Assembly: GCA_017860275.1 (NCBI GenBank)
Contig: JAFNAQ010000012.1
Span: 1 to 55,187, forward strand
Length of the DNA stretch: 55,187 nucleotides
Source: Bacteroidota bacterium
GTDB taxonomy: Bacteria; Bacteroidota; Bacteroidia; Bacteroidales; P3
Direction: 5' to 3'
Shown here: positions 15,656 through 25,016 of the stretch, piece after piece
Layout: each line of letters begins with the position of its first letter
Position numbering within the stretch: position 1 is the stretch's first letter
Program-made: the position numbers and the translations under genes
Notes under the pieces: generated by a model
Seen by the model: only the letters and a program-made list of their open reading frames with translations
Told to the model about the DNA's origin: nothing
Database searches by the model: none

Positions 15656-17749
15656 TTATAAATTTCCCCAATACTTTCTTAAGAACCATTCTATAGAGAA
15701 TATCAAAACAATTATTAATAAGTACCACCATAGGTCAATGAGCTTGTGGTGGCTTATATTTTGATGAATTATAGGTTTGATATCTGTCCTTTTCTTTAAT
15801 AGGTCAATTATTTTTTCAACATCTCTTGGATAAAGCATTTTTGCAGACGTAAGACTAGATATATTAAATAATAGGTTGTGATCTGCAACAAGACTTATTG
15901 CTTCAGTGTTTTGTGTTGATACATGAAATACTCCATTTGCAGTGAATACCTTTCCTCCATAGTTTGTTTTTGCAGTATAGGTATATTTGCCAGAAGGTAA
16001 TATGCCGCAGATAAGGTGATAAGCATTTGAGGTTTTGCTGAATGTAAATGGATATTTTTTCCCTGATTCATTAGAGATTGTTAAGTTTACTTCAGGCTCA
16101 TTGACTAGTTCATAACTATCGTTATAAAGCTCTGCATCCATAATTATGGATTGATTCTCAGCAAATACATTGTCACATATTACTCTAAAACGACTTTTAT
16201 CAACCTTTGAGGCAAGGTATTGAATACTCTTATGTATAATCTCGTTTGTTTGATTATGAGTCTGGTTTATTAGATAGTTTTGTAAACGCCAACGCCAAAA
16301 CCCTTCTCCAAAAATAACCCCAACTCTTTGATTAGTATTATTTGAATATGCAATTAATGGATAGTTTGTATTTATTGACCCTATTTTTTGATTTGCAAGA
16401 CTTTGAGTTATTGGAGAGGATGTAATATTTCCAAAAGGAGAAATAAGAGGAGGAAACATTGGTAGTATATTTTCTGTTTCTTTGCTAATGCTGAAGTATG
16501 TAAAATTAGGATTGAAACTTGCACTAACTTCGTTTGAGCTTACTCTTGTATTGCTTATGTTTATTCCTGTTGAAAGAGAATTGAAATATGAAAGATTTGT
16601 TTGTGAACCAATAATATAAAGAATTGGTATTCCTGCTTCATTAATTCGATTAATCTCTTTTACATGTTCTGGATTATTGCTTGGTAGTTGATGAAGTATA
16701 ACTATGTTATAATCCTTTATTTCTTTTGGAGATTGGTTGAAAAGATATGAGTTTACTTCGTAATTTTCATTTGACTCAATGGATTGTTTAATTGCAGAAA
16801 TATCTGGGTGGGCAGATGCAGCAATAATTAATACCTTCTGCCTTGAATCAAGAACTTCAACAAATATATCTCTTGAATTATTCTCTATTGTTTGTTCATT
16901 CTTTAATATTTCCAAACTAATAGTATAACGTTGTATTCCAACCTTATCTGCACTAAGAATTGAAGTGAAACTTTTTAAGAAATTGTCATTATCAATATTG
17001 AATTTTTCTTCGAAAAGAGTTCTACCATCTTTCTTTACTCGAATGATACTGGAGTTTGCGTTTGCTTTTTGAGCTAGTGCAATAATCTCTAATGGAAATT
17101 TATTATTTAGATATGCTATTTGATTATATCTTGTTTCACTAATTGCAAGGTCTTTTCTAATTGTGGTATCTCCCATTGCAATAGTGTATATGGGTACTTG
17201 CAAATCCTTAATTGAATTAAGAGGATTATTACCTTTATTGGTAATTCCATCTGAACAAAGAATAATTGAAGAGAGGTTTGAGTTAGAATATTTGTCATTT
17301 ACTTTTAATATACAATCTGAAATATCAGTAGCAAAATCATTGTAAGTTATTTCATTCTTTAAATTTTTGGAGATGATTTCTTTGCTATTAGAACCAAAAC
17401 TTATTATTTTTACATCATAGTTTTCACTTAGTTCATCTCTAACATTCTCTAATTTTTTTATGTAATTCTCTTTATAAAAACTTGAATCTTTTGTTAGAAG
17501 TAATGATGAGGAGTTGTCTTGTAGAATAGCAATGATTGGTTTTTGAATAATATTCTCTTTGTGCTTTATTACTGGGGCAATAATCAAAGATAGAACTAAG
17601 AATAATCCTATGAATCTTAATGAAGATAGAATAATTAATTGCTTATTATTATATGAAGCACGTTTTGGGTATAAATATAGTAATATACTTCCCAAAAGAG
17701 ATATGATAATAATAGGTATCAAGAGCCATAGAGAATATTCTGTAAACAT
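15656..17749 (-). CDS. VWA-domain membrane protein with glutamine-amidotransferase-like domain
   Basis: This 697-residue protein has two N-terminal membrane helices and then a von Willebrand A domain with the MIDAS motif DNSSS near residue 78. A middle section (KVLIIAASAHPDISAIKQSI, near residue 310) resembles the class-I amidotransferase-like domain found in such proteins, and one transmembrane helix lies at the C-terminus (WWYLLIIVLIFSIEWFL). The layout matches large VWA membrane proteins that accompany Bat (aerotolerance) or similar clusters in Bacteroidota. No Bat genes are adjacent here. Its start is one base from the stop of the upstream TerB-DnaJ gene, so they form an operon. The function is unknown. 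Confidence 0.7.
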   Translation of the reverse strand: MFTEYSLWLLIPIIIISLLGSILLYLYPKRASYNNKQLIILSSLRFIGLFLVLSLIIAPVIKHKENIIQKPIIAILQDNSSSLLLTKDSSFYKENYIKKLENVRDELSENYDVKIISFGSNSKEIISKNLKNEITYNDFATDISDCILKVNDKYSNSNLSSIILCSDGITNKGNNPLNSIKDLQVPIYTIAMGDTTIRKDLAISETRYNQIAYLNNKFPLEIIALAQKANANSSIIRVKKDGRTLFEEKFNIDNDNFLKSFTSILSADKVGIQRYTISLEILKNEQTIENNSRDIFVEVLDSRQKVLIIAASAHPDISAIKQSIESNENYEVNSYLFNQSPKEIKDYNIVILHQLPSNNPEHVKEINRINEAGIPILYIIGSQTNLSYFNSLSTGINISNTRVSSNEVSASFNPNFTYFSISKETENILPMFPPLISPFGNITSSPITQSLANQKIGSINTNYPLIAYSNNTNQRVGVIFGEGFWRWRLQNYLINQTHNQTNEIIHKSIQYLASKVDKSRFRVICDNVFAENQSIIMDAELYNDSYELVNEPEVNLTISNESGKKYPFTFSKTSNAYHLICGILPSGKYTYTAKTNYGGKVFTANGVFHVSTQNTEAISLVADHNLLFNISSLTSAKMLYPRDVEKIIDLLKKRTDIKPIIHQNISHHKLIDLWWYLLIIVLIFSIEWFLRKYWGNL

Positions 17750-17750
17750 A

Positions 17751-18467
17751 TTATGCTATATTTCTTTCCTTTTTAACTTGTTCGTAAGCATTACTTATTT
17801 GTTGGAATTTCTCTTTAGCAGCTCTTTGAGCATCAGCTCCAACTGTTGCAACCTTATCTGGGTGATATTTTAAGGCAAGTTTTCTATACGCTTTCTTAAT
17901 CTCTTCCTCAGATGCTTGTCTTTCTATTTGAAGAATGGTGTATGCTGAATCGGTATTTTTGAAGTACATTGCCTCAATAGTCTTGTAGTCAGAATGTGTT
18001 AGCCCTAATAGATTTGCTATATTAGAAATTAGATTTTTTTCAGCTTCATTGCAATGATTATCTGCAATAGCTATTCCGAATAAATAATGGAGTAGTTGAA
18101 GTTTTGTTGAATAAGGAAGTGCGTATCTTATCTCGTTACAAGCCTCCTGAATATTAATATCTCTATTTAATAGTTCTTTTAGGATTTCGAGACGATTAAG
18201 TGCATGCTCGGCTCCAAACTGTCTTATTAAATATTCTTTTACAAAGTCCAATTCAGATTTCATTACCTTATGATCTGCTCTCATAATTGATGCAGAAAGG
18301 ACTAATAGACTTATTGAAAAATCACCTTGTTGTTTAGTAACTCCTTTGTATTCTTTTGAGATAAGTTGCTCTAATAATGAGCCAGCGGCATATCCAATTA
18401 TTCCTCCGAGGAAGCCTCCTCCTATTAGTGCACCAGCGATACTAGTTATCCATTTTATTATTCCCAT
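17751..18467 (-). CDS. TerB-DnaJ co-chaperone (DjlA-like)
   Basis: This 238-residue protein has an N-terminal glycine-rich hydrophobic segment ([15 protein letters not shown]) that may anchor it in the inner membrane. A TerB-like helical domain spans about 45-150, and a C-terminal J-domain has the HPD motif (YHPDK) needed to stimulate the DnaK ATPase. The arrangement matches DjlA-type membrane co-chaperones, except that the membrane segment is glycine-rich. It leads a two-gene operon with the VWA protein. Confidence 0.85.
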   Translation of the reverse strand: MGIIKWITSIAGALIGGGFLGGIIGYAAGSLLEQLISKEYKGVTKQQGDFSISLLVLSASIMRADHKVMKSELDFVKEYLIRQFGAEHALNRLEILKELLNRDINIQEACNEIRYALPYSTKLQLLHYLFGIAIADNHCNEAEKNLISNIANLLGLTHSDYKTIEAMYFKNTDSAYTILQIERQASEEEIKKAYRKLALKYHPDKVATVGADAQRAAKEKFQQISNAYEQVKKERNIA

Positions 18468-18486
18468 TGTTTAATATTTTAATTTG

Positions 18487-18494
18487 CAAATATA
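18487..18494 (-). promoter_or_regulatory. -7 box (TATATTTG) for the TerB-DnaJ/VWA operon
   Basis: It matches TAnnTTTG on the minus strand, 20 bases before the ATG. It is divergent from the box at 18535. Confidence 0.6.
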
Positions 18495-18534
18495 CCTTTT
18501 TCATTTTTCATTTTTTATTTTTCATTAAAAAAAT

Positions 18535-18542
18535 TATCTTTG
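18535..18542 (+). promoter_or_regulatory. -7 box (TATCTTTG) for the glycosyltransferase gene
   Basis: It matches TAnnTTTG and lies 17 bases before the ATG at 18559. Confidence 0.6.
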
Positions 18543-18558
18543 CAAACCTAAATCTTTA

Positions 18559-20520
18559 GTGATGAAAATATCTATTGTTATTGTTAATTATAATGTTGCC
18601 TATTTTTTAGAGCATTGCTTGTATTCTGTAAGAGATGCTTGTAAGAATATTGAGGCTGAGGTTTTTGTTGTTGACAATAACTCTGTGGATAATTCAATCA
18701 TCATGTTAAAGGAGAAGTTTCCTGAGGTTATTCTAATTGCAAACAAAGATAATGTTGGCTTTTCTAAGGCTAATAATCAGGCAATGAGGATAGCTAAAGG
18801 TGAATATATTCTACTATTAAATCCAGATACAGTTGTAGAAGAGGATACTTTTGAAAAATGTATAGAGTTTATGGACTCTCATCTAGAGGCAGGAGGATTA
18901 GGTGTGAAGATGATTGATGGTGCAGGTAAAATATTGCCAGAGAGTAAGAGGGGTTTCCCAAGTCCATGGGTTTCTTTTTGCAAAATGAGTGGGCTTACCA
19001 AACTTTTCCCACATTCAAAAAAATATGCTGGTTATTATATGGGGCATCTTTCTTATGAACAAACAAATGAGGTTGATGTTTTAGCTGGTGCATATATGCT
19101 TATGAGAAAAGAGTGTTTGGATAAGGTAGGTTTATTGGATGAGGATTATTTTATGTATGGAGAGGATATTGATTTATCTTATCGTATTACTAAGGGTGGA
19201 TATAAAAACTATTATTTTCCTCAGGCAAGAATAATACATTATAAGGGAGAGAGTACTAAGAAGGGTTCTTTGAACTATGTTTATACCTTCTATAATGCAA
19301 TGGCTATATTTGCAAAAAAACATCTTTCCTCAAGAGCTAATGTTTTATTTTCAATAATAATTAAGCTCGCTATTTGGCTAAGAGCTGCACTATCTTTCTG
19401 TTCAAGAATTTTTAAAGATATGCTACTCCCTGTATTAGATTTTGTTTTAGTATTTTTTAGCTATTATTTTTTAGAAAAATGGTGGAGTGTAAATATATGG
19501 AATGATGCCAATTATTATCCAAAAGAATATTTGTTTGGGGTTGTACCAATATATATAGCAATTTGGCTGTTTTCTATTTATCTTTCTGGGGGGTATTCCA
19601 AACCAATAAGAATACAAAAGATAGTTTCTGGCGTATTTTTTGGAATGATAACAATTCTCGTATTTTATTCTCTATTGCCAGAGGAGTTAAGGTATTCACG
19701 TGCTTTAGTTTTATTAGGTGCAGTAGTTTCATTGTTTATTATTATTATTATAAGATTTGTATATAGATTTCTTTATTCAGGTAAATGGTCATTAAGCGAT
19801 AGGGCATACAAAAGATATATAATCATTGGAAATGAAAATGAAGCAGTAAGGGTTGCAGACCTTTTAAGGACAACCGATGTTCAAGCTGAATTTATTGGAT
19901 TGGTTGAGCCTCAAGAAAAAGAAAACTCAAACCCAAATTTTATAGGAAGCGCCAATCAGATACAAGAAATATTGAGAATTTACAAAATCAATGAAGTAAT
20001 CTTTTGTGCAAAATGTCTTTCTCAACAGAAGATTATTAGCATGATGGCTCAATTACAAGCAAATGACATTCATTTTACAATCGCTCCTCCATCTACCGAT
20101 TTTATTATAGGAAGTAATACAATTAATACTCCAACAGATCTTTATGTTGTTTCAATAAACTCTATAACCACCGAAGACAATAAAAGGAATAAAAGACTCT
20201 TTGACTTTTTTCTTTCAATACTTATCTTTATACTATCCCCATTATTATTCCTTTTCTTAAAAAATCCTTTAGGAATATGGAGGAATTGTATTTTAGTCTT
20301 CTTTGCATATAGGACTTGGATAGGTTATTCAAGCATAGATTTAAAACATAAAAATCTACCTCTAATAAAAAAAGGTATTCTTACAACAAAGGATTCTCTG
20401 GATTATAATAATATTGACAAGAATACTCTCCATCGCTTAGACCTCCTTTATGCTCGAAATTATTCTTTGCAGACAGATTTTAACATATTCTTTAAAGCCT
20501 TTAGAAATATAGGTAGGTAA
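18559..20520 (+). CDS. GT2 glycosyltransferase fused to a degenerate polyprenyl-phosphate sugar transferase module
   Basis: Residues 1-235 of this 653-residue protein are a GT2 rhamnosyltransferase-like domain (ISIVIVNYNVAYFLEHCL, VVDNNS, LLLNPDTVV, DEDYFMYGEDIDLSYR). Several membrane helices follow (about 265-410) and then a CoA-binding-like Rossmann segment (RYIIIGNENEAVRVADLL). The end resembles the start and end of a WbaP/WcaJ-type sugar transferase: KRNKRLFDFFLSILIFILSP matches the membrane hairpin and LHRLDLLYARNYSL matches the usual C-terminal NWSL region. The catalytic middle of that domain seems missing. The GT2 half probably acts on a surface polysaccharide or lipid-linked glycan, and the C-terminal half may only anchor it. 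It is monocistronic. Confidence 0.8.
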   Translation: MMKISIVIVNYNVAYFLEHCLYSVRDACKNIEAEVFVVDNNSVDNSIIMLKEKFPEVILIANKDNVGFSKANNQAMRIAKGEYILLLNPDTVVEEDTFEKCIEFMDSHLEAGGLGVKMIDGAGKILPESKRGFPSPWVSFCKMSGLTKLFPHSKKYAGYYMGHLSYEQTNEVDVLAGAYMLMRKECLDKVGLLDEDYFMYGEDIDLSYRITKGGYKNYYFPQARIIHYKGESTKKGSLNYVYTFYNAMAIFAKKHLSSRANVLFSIIIKLAIWLRAALSFCSRIFKDMLLPVLDFVLVFFSYYFLEKWWSVNIWNDANYYPKEYLFGVVPIYIAIWLFSIYLSGGYSKPIRIQKIVSGVFFGMITILVFYSLLPEELRYSRALVLLGAVVSLFIIIIIRFVYRFLYSGKWSLSDRAYKRYIIIGNENEAVRVADLLRTTDVQAEFIGLVEPQEKENSNPNFIGSANQIQEILRIYKINEVIFCAKCLSQQKIISMMAQLQANDIHFTIAPPSTDFIIGSNTINTPTDLYVVSINSITTEDNKRNKRLFDFFLSILIFILSPLLFLFLKNPLGIWRNCILVFFAYRTWIGYSSIDLKHKNLPLIKKGILTTKDSLDYNNIDKNTLHRLDLLYARNYSLQTDFNIFFKAFRNIGR

Positions 20521-20542
20521 TCTTTTTATTAACATTTCATTG

Positions 20543-20573
20543 TTTGGTACTTAGAATAAAGTTCCTATATTTG
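20543..20573 (+). promoter_or_regulatory. Consensus promoter (TTTG-19-TATATTTG) for rocD
   Basis: TTTG at 20543 and TATATTTG at 20566 are separated by 19 bases, a full match to the Bacteroidota consensus. A leader of about 50 bases follows. Confidence 0.8.
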
Positions 20574-20629
20574 CAGAGTACAATTTTTTATTAAATACTA
20601 AGACAAATAATTTAAAACATTGAAGAATT

Positions 20630-21850
20630 ATGACTAGATCAGAAGAATTAATGGAAATGGAGCACCATTACGGAGCTCACAACTATCACCCACTTCCAGT
20701 GGTATTATCTAAAGGTGAAGGCCCTTTTGTTTGGGACGTTGAAGGAAAAAGATATTTTGACTTTCTTTCAGCTTACTCAGCTGTTAATCAAGGTCACTGT
20801 CACCCAAAAATTGTAAAGGCATTATGCGATCAAGCTCAAACTCTTACACTTACTTCAAGAGCTTTCTACAATGATACATTAGGACCTTACGAAAAATATA
20901 TCACAGAATATTTCGGATACGATAAGGTATTACCGATGAATACAGGTGCAGAGGCAGATGAAACAGCTCTTAAGCTTGCTCGTCGTTGGGGATATAGAGT
21001 AAAGGGAATTCCTGAAAACGAAGCAATAATAATTTGTTGTGATGGTAATTTCCATGGTAGAACAATTTCTATTGTATCTATGTCTAATGATCCAGATTCT
21101 TATGGACAGTTTGGTCCTTTCACTCCTGGATTTATTCGCATTCCTTATAATGACTCTAAGGCTCTTGAAGAAGTATTGGAAAAACACGGTAAAAACGTTG
21201 CAGCTTTCTTAGTTGAACCTATTCAAGGTGAGGCTGGTGTTTTTGTCCCAGATGAAGGTTATCTAAAAACTTGTTATAATACATGTAAGAAACACAATGT
21301 ATTATTTATTGCAGATGAGGTACAAACAGGTATTGCTCGTACAGGAAAGCTTTTAGCTGTTGATCATGAAGGAGTTCGTCCAGATATTATTATCCTAGGG
21401 AAAGCTCTTTCTGGTGGTGTGATTCCAGTTTCTGCTGTACTTGCTGATAATGAGGTTATGCTTACAATTGGGCCAGGAGAACATGGTTCTACTTTTGGAG
21501 GTTTCTGCTTAGCAGGTAAGGTTGCAATAGCAGCACTTGAGGTTGTTAAGGAAGAAAAACTAGCTGAAAAAGCAGAATATTTAGGAAAGGTATTTAGAGA
21601 AGAAATTGGCAAAGTTAAATCGGAAATGATTGAACTTGTTAGAGGAAAGGGTCTTTTGAATGCAATTGTTATCCGTCCAAAGAATGGAAAAGAGGCATGG
21701 GATGTATGTTTAAAGATGCGTGACATGGGAGTGTTAGCAAAGCCTACACATGGACATATTATTCGTTTTGCTCCACCATTGATTATTACAGAAGAACAAT
21801 TAAGAGAGGCAATAGAAATTATCAAGAAAGCGATAATATCATTTGAATAA
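20630..21850 (+). CDS. rocD: Ornithine aminotransferase
   Basis: This is a 406-residue class-III PLP aminotransferase of full family length. Visible motifs are the opening [15 protein letters not shown] typical of ornithine aminotransferase, [15 protein letters not shown], the PLP-contacting DEVQTG, and the Schiff-base Lys in ILGKALSGG. It transfers the delta-amino group of ornithine to 2-oxoglutarate, giving glutamate-semialdehyde, in the cytoplasm. Its own strong promoter and terminator indicate a single-gene transcript. Confidence 0.95.
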   Translation: MTRSEELMEMEHHYGAHNYHPLPVVLSKGEGPFVWDVEGKRYFDFLSAYSAVNQGHCHPKIVKALCDQAQTLTLTSRAFYNDTLGPYEKYITEYFGYDKVLPMNTGAEADETALKLARRWGYRVKGIPENEAIIICCDGNFHGRTISIVSMSNDPDSYGQFGPFTPGFIRIPYNDSKALEEVLEKHGKNVAAFLVEPIQGEAGVFVPDEGYLKTCYNTCKKHNVLFIADEVQTGIARTGKLLAVDHEGVRPDIIILGKALSGGVIPVSAVLADNEVMLTIGPGEHGSTFGGFCLAGKVAIAALEVVKEEKLAEKAEYLGKVFREEIGKVKSEMIELVRGKGLLNAIVIRPKNGKEAWDVCLKMRDMGVLAKPTHGHIIRFAPPLIITEEQLREAIEIIKKAIISFE

Positions 21851-21873
21851 TACATATTTGAAAAAACTAATTT

Positions 21874-21905
21874 AAAGAGAGTTGTAATATACTCTCTTTT
21901 TTTTT
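21874..21905 (+). terminator. Intrinsic terminator after rocD
   Basis: The arms AAAGAGAGT and ACTCTCTTT are followed by a long T-run. The rest of the 21851-22169 gap is AT-rich, with a short TA run near 21980 and the terminator at 22023. Confidence 0.85.
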
Positions 21906-22022
21906 GTAATAGATAAAGATGTAGTATGACATTTATTCAATTACGTAATATGCTTAATTATATTGCTATACATTAGTTGCTATATATATATATATAATGA
22001 TTGTGATTATTTATTCATTAAA

Positions 22023-22062
22023 TAAAAAATACTTCGTATTTAGAAAAAATTACGAAGTATTT
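22023..22062 (-). terminator. Intrinsic terminator for the exported protein gene
   Basis: The arms AATACTTCGTA and TACGAAGTATT pair perfectly. Read on the minus strand the stem is followed by a T-run. Confidence 0.8.
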
Positions 22063-22169
22063 GAGGAATGAAAATCTAATAATTTTTCTTGAAAACGAAG
22101 AGTTTTTCTAAAGAATAAGTACGTTTATTTATAAAGGTTATTCAATGTTTAAAATTGATTCAAAACGTA

Positions 22170-23057
22170 TTACTTTGTTTTCTTTCTGTCTTTGTATAGG
22201 TAACCTATTTTAAGGCTTGCACTACACATAATTGGACTTGTCCCACGATAAAGAAAATTATAGAACCAAATATTATCAGGATTATCATCGTGTTTTGAAA
22301 AATAATATCCTGTACCTACTCCAGCGCTTAAGTCTATCAGAAAACGATTAGAGAAAACCCATTGTTTACCTCCATTTATCATTAGACTCATGCTGCCAAT
22401 AGTATTTTGATAGGAGATATTTTCATAATCTGTTTTATAACCATAATATGTTAGTTTTATCTCAGGCATAACATAGGCTCCTTTTAGTATATGAGTATAT
22501 TCATTTTGACGAGCATAAAATTCTGGAACTCGATAGAAACGATAGCCTCCCTTAAGCATTAGACCTCTAAAAGTAGCGTCTTTTGAAGTGTTTCCTAAAC
22601 CGATAATTCCTAATCCAACTTGCCAACTGATACCGTGTTTTAGATGTCTTTCATAATAAATTTCAGTGAAGCCAAGCATGGGAGAAAGAAATTCGAATTT
22701 TATTGCATTATTAGTATTGCCCTTGATAAGTGATTCAATATCTATTTTTATATTATTATCAATTTCTTTATCCTCATCATTTTTCGATTTTTCTTTCTTA
22801 GAATCGGCAACTACTTCATTATTTCCAAAATCAATTATTTCGGAGTTTGAAAACTTAATATATTCAATATTACTTTTTTCAATACTAAACTCTTTTTCAA
22901 GATCATCAACTATTATTGTGTAGATAATAAAGCTTGAGCGAACTTCTGTTATTTTACAGTTTATAATACTTTTAGGATTCTTCCTTGAAATAATATCTTG
23001 AGCAATAATATTCAAGCTACAAATTAATATTCCGATTAAAATAATTAATTTTTTCAT
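22170..23057 (-). CDS. Exported protein, probable outer-membrane beta-barrel, hypothetical
   Basis: This 295-residue protein starts with a signal peptide (MKKLIILIGILICSLNIIAQ) and a segment of about 45 residues resembling the small domain that often opens such proteins (SIINCKITEVRSSFIIYTI). A charged linker (KKEKSKNDEDKE) and a C-terminal half with alternating hydrophobic residues typical of beta-barrels follow. The start is placed at 23057 rather than 23084 because the consensus promoter puts transcription start downstream of 23084. The family is not recognised. Confidence 0.65.
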   Translation of the reverse strand: MKKLIILIGILICSLNIIAQDIISRKNPKSIINCKITEVRSSFIIYTIIVDDLEKEFSIEKSNIEYIKFSNSEIIDFGNNEVVADSKKEKSKNDEDKEIDNNIKIDIESLIKGNTNNAIKFEFLSPMLGFTEIYYERHLKHGISWQVGLGIIGLGNTSKDATFRGLMLKGGYRFYRVPEFYARQNEYTHILKGAYVMPEIKLTYYGYKTDYENISYQNTIGSMSLMINGGKQWVFSNRFLIDLSAGVGTGYYFSKHDDNPDNIWFYNFLYRGTSPIMCSASLKIGYLYKDRKKTK

Positions 23058-23081
23058 ATTGTATGGTATTAAATTATAAGA

Positions 23082-23112
23082 CAAAGGTATAATTTAATTT
23101 TAATTATACAAA
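23082..23112 (-). promoter_or_regulatory. Consensus promoter (TTTG-19-TACCTTTG)
   Basis: On the minus strand TTTG (23112-23109) and TACCTTTG (23089-23082) are 19 bases apart. It decides the start of the downstream gene. Confidence 0.7.
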
Positions 23113-23130
23113 TATTTCTCCCTAAAATGA

Positions 23131-24093
23131 TTAATCTTCTTCCAAAGTGATTAAGTTGTCGACAGAAAAATTAAATGGTTGAGTGCATTCTTCTTTTCTA
23201 TAATTACATGAAGACATTGTACACATTTTGCAATATTTTTCATCGCAGGAGTCTGAATGTACAGAGAAACAAAGTTCATTAAAGTCTTCCATTAATGCCG
23301 ATTTAAGTTTTTCTGTAGCAGAATGACCTTGTTTTATTGTGTAAAAGAATGGAAGAGTAAGGTCGCAATCAATATGTAATGAACTTCCATATCTAATAAC
23401 TCTTAGGTTATGAATATCTATCCAATCTTCATCTTTATGCTTGCTAATTCTTTCAGCAATTAGTTTTAGTTCCTCTTTATCGTTTTCGTCGACAAGGTTA
23501 GCAAAAGTTTTTCTAAGAATCCTTATCCCAGTAATAATTACTATAGAACCAAATAATAATGCAAGTAAGCTGTCTAAGATTACCAAGTTAGTCAGTTTTA
23601 CCAATAACAAGCCAAGAACTAACCCTATTGTTGAGTAGGTATCACTTTGTAGATGCTTTCCTCCTGCAACTAGAGCCATAGAATTTGTCTTCTTGCCTTT
23701 TGCAATACTCCAATAACCCAAAATATAGTTTATTATTCCTGTTGCGGCAACAATAATCATCCCAATATCAAGGCTATTCAATTCACTAGGTCGATAAATT
23801 CTTTTTATACCTTCAAAAATAATAAGTCCACCAGCAATCATTATTAGCAAAGCTTCAATTGAGGCAGATATTAATTCTACCTTTCCATGTCCAAAAGGAT
23901 GTTTTTTATCGGCAGGTTTTGCAGCCCAGCGTAAAGATAAAAGGCTAATAAATCCTGCTACAACATTTACAATGCTTTCCATAGCATCGGAATATACTCC
24001 TGCAGAATTAGTAATAAAGAAGGCAATAAACTTACCTATTAATAATATTGCTGATATTAATAATACTAACCGTTGAAATTTCCATTTAGCCAT
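23131..24093 (-). CDS. Cation diffusion facilitator (CDF) metal transporter with Cys-rich tail
   Basis: This 320-residue CDF-family protein has six transmembrane segments. The metal site of TM2 is visible (YSDAMES), the cytoplasmic HPFGHGKVE motif is present, and TM5 carries HLQSD. The C-terminal cytoplasmic domain contains HNLRVIRYGSSLHIDCDL and ends with a tail of seven Cys within about 30 residues (CFSVHSDSCDEKYCKMC onward). CDF proteins export divalent cations such as Zn, Fe, Mn or Co using the proton gradient; the metal here is not determinable. The start at 24093 is chosen because an upstream frame begins inside the terminator of the preceding gene. Confidence 0.88.
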   Translation of the reverse strand: MAKWKFQRLVLLISAILLIGKFIAFFITNSAGVYSDAMESIVNVVAGFISLLSLRWAAKPADKKHPFGHGKVELISASIEALLIMIAGGLIIFEGIKRIYRPSELNSLDIGMIIVAATGIINYILGYWSIAKGKKTNSMALVAGGKHLQSDTYSTIGLVLGLLLVKLTNLVILDSLLALLFGSIVIITGIRILRKTFANLVDENDKEELKLIAERISKHKDEDWIDIHNLRVIRYGSSLHIDCDLTLPFFYTIKQGHSATEKLKSALMEDFNELCFSVHSDSCDEKYCKMCTMSSCNYRKEECTQPFNFSVDNLITLEED

Positions 24094-24118
24094 AACACAA
24101 AATGATATTGATGTAAAT

Positions 24119-24150
24119 AAAAAAAAAGAGAACCGTAAAGTTCTCTTTTT
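24119..24150 (-). terminator. Intrinsic terminator after the TPR gene
   Basis: The arms AAAGAGAAC and GTTCTCTTT surround CGTAAA. Read on the minus strand a T-run follows. Confidence 0.8.
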
Positions 24151-24170
24151 CAAAAATACTAAAAATTATC

Positions 24171-24851
24171 TTATAAGTTCTCTAGTCTAACTATATACTT
24201 TTCTATTTCACGAGCCTCAGCAGAGTTAGGGAAGTCTGTCTTTATTTTTTTGTATGCTTCTAATGCCTTTGCATTATCTTTTTTAACCTCATAAGCTAAT
24301 CCAAGTTTATAAAGATTAAAAGGAGTAGTCATATCATTAGGATTTTCTAATGCTTTGTTGTAAGAATTAATAGCATCGTCAACTTTATTTAATTCCATAT
24401 AGCAATCTCCTATTAAAGATTTTGATTGGTTTCCAAGAAATGCATCTTCTGCATTGAAATCTTCTAGGAAATCAATTGCTTTTTGGAATTCTCCCTTAGA
24501 CATATAAGCACAACCAGCGTAGAAATTAGCTAAATTACCACTCTTTGTACTTCCATATTTATCAATAAATGCAACTAAACCCAAGTTTTTTCCATCTCCC
24601 TTTAAGGCTTTTTCCATATCGTCATTTTTGAAATATTGCTCAGCTGCAAATAATTCAGCTGCGGCAGTAGCTTCTCTTGGTTCAGCATAAAGCTTTTTGT
24701 AACCAAAGTATCCTCCAATAACTAATACTATAGCTGCAATAACAATTAAAATAATCTTTTGATTCTTTTCAATAAAGTGTTCTGCATTTGTAATAACTTC
24801 ACCTACAGCAAGATCTTTGTGTTCAGGAGTGTTTTTGTTTTCTGTGCTCAT
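24171..24851 (-). CDS. TPR-repeat membrane protein (YfgM-like)
   Basis: This 226-residue protein has one transmembrane helix near residues 34-54 (IILIVIAAIVLVIGGYFGYKK) followed by tetratricopeptide repeats (ANFYAGCAYMSKGEFQKAI, SLIGDCYMELNKVDDAI, LYKLGLAYEVKKDNAKALEAY). The layout matches YfgM-type inner-membrane proteins that interact with envelope chaperones or the Sec machinery. ATG at 24851 is chosen because a -7 box lies at 24888-24895. Confidence 0.75.
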   Translation of the reverse strand: MSTENKNTPEHKDLAVGEVITNAEHFIEKNQKIILIVIAAIVLVIGGYFGYKKLYAEPREATAAAELFAAEQYFKNDDMEKALKGDGKNLGLVAFIDKYGSTKSGNLANFYAGCAYMSKGEFQKAIDFLEDFNAEDAFLGNQSKSLIGDCYMELNKVDDAINSYNKALENPNDMTTPFNLYKLGLAYEVKKDNAKALEAYKKIKTDFPNSAEAREIEKYIVRLENL

Positions 24852-24887
24852 AATCTTTTGATATAAACTATTTTTAAAATTTGTTTG

Positions 24888-24895
24888 CAAAGATA
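24888..24895 (-). promoter_or_regulatory. -7 box (TATCTTTG) for the TPR gene
   Basis: It matches TAnnTTTG on the minus strand, 36 bases upstream of the ATG, and excludes a longer frame that starts at 24890. Confidence 0.6.
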
Positions 24896-24963
24896 CATTT
24901 TTCTTTCAAAATGGCTATAAACAACTATTTTTTTTTCCTTAAATGTTATAATTATCAATTTAT

Positions 24964-24995
24964 TTTGTTTTTTACAAATTTATTTTATAGTTTTG
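24964..24995 (+). promoter_or_regulatory. Consensus promoter (TTTG-20-TAGTTTTG)
   Basis: TTTG at 24964 and TAGTTTTG at 24988 are 20 bases apart, and the ATG at 25017 follows shortly after. Confidence 0.7.
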
Positions 24996-25016
24996 TAGCT
25001 TGAAAATAATACGGCT

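Noticed and set aside
20930-21187. Minus-strand open frames inside rocD
   Set aside because: They are antisense shadows of a strongly conserved enzyme gene.
24094-24153. Longer N-terminus for the CDF transporter
   Set aside because: It would begin in the terminator hairpin of the preceding gene.
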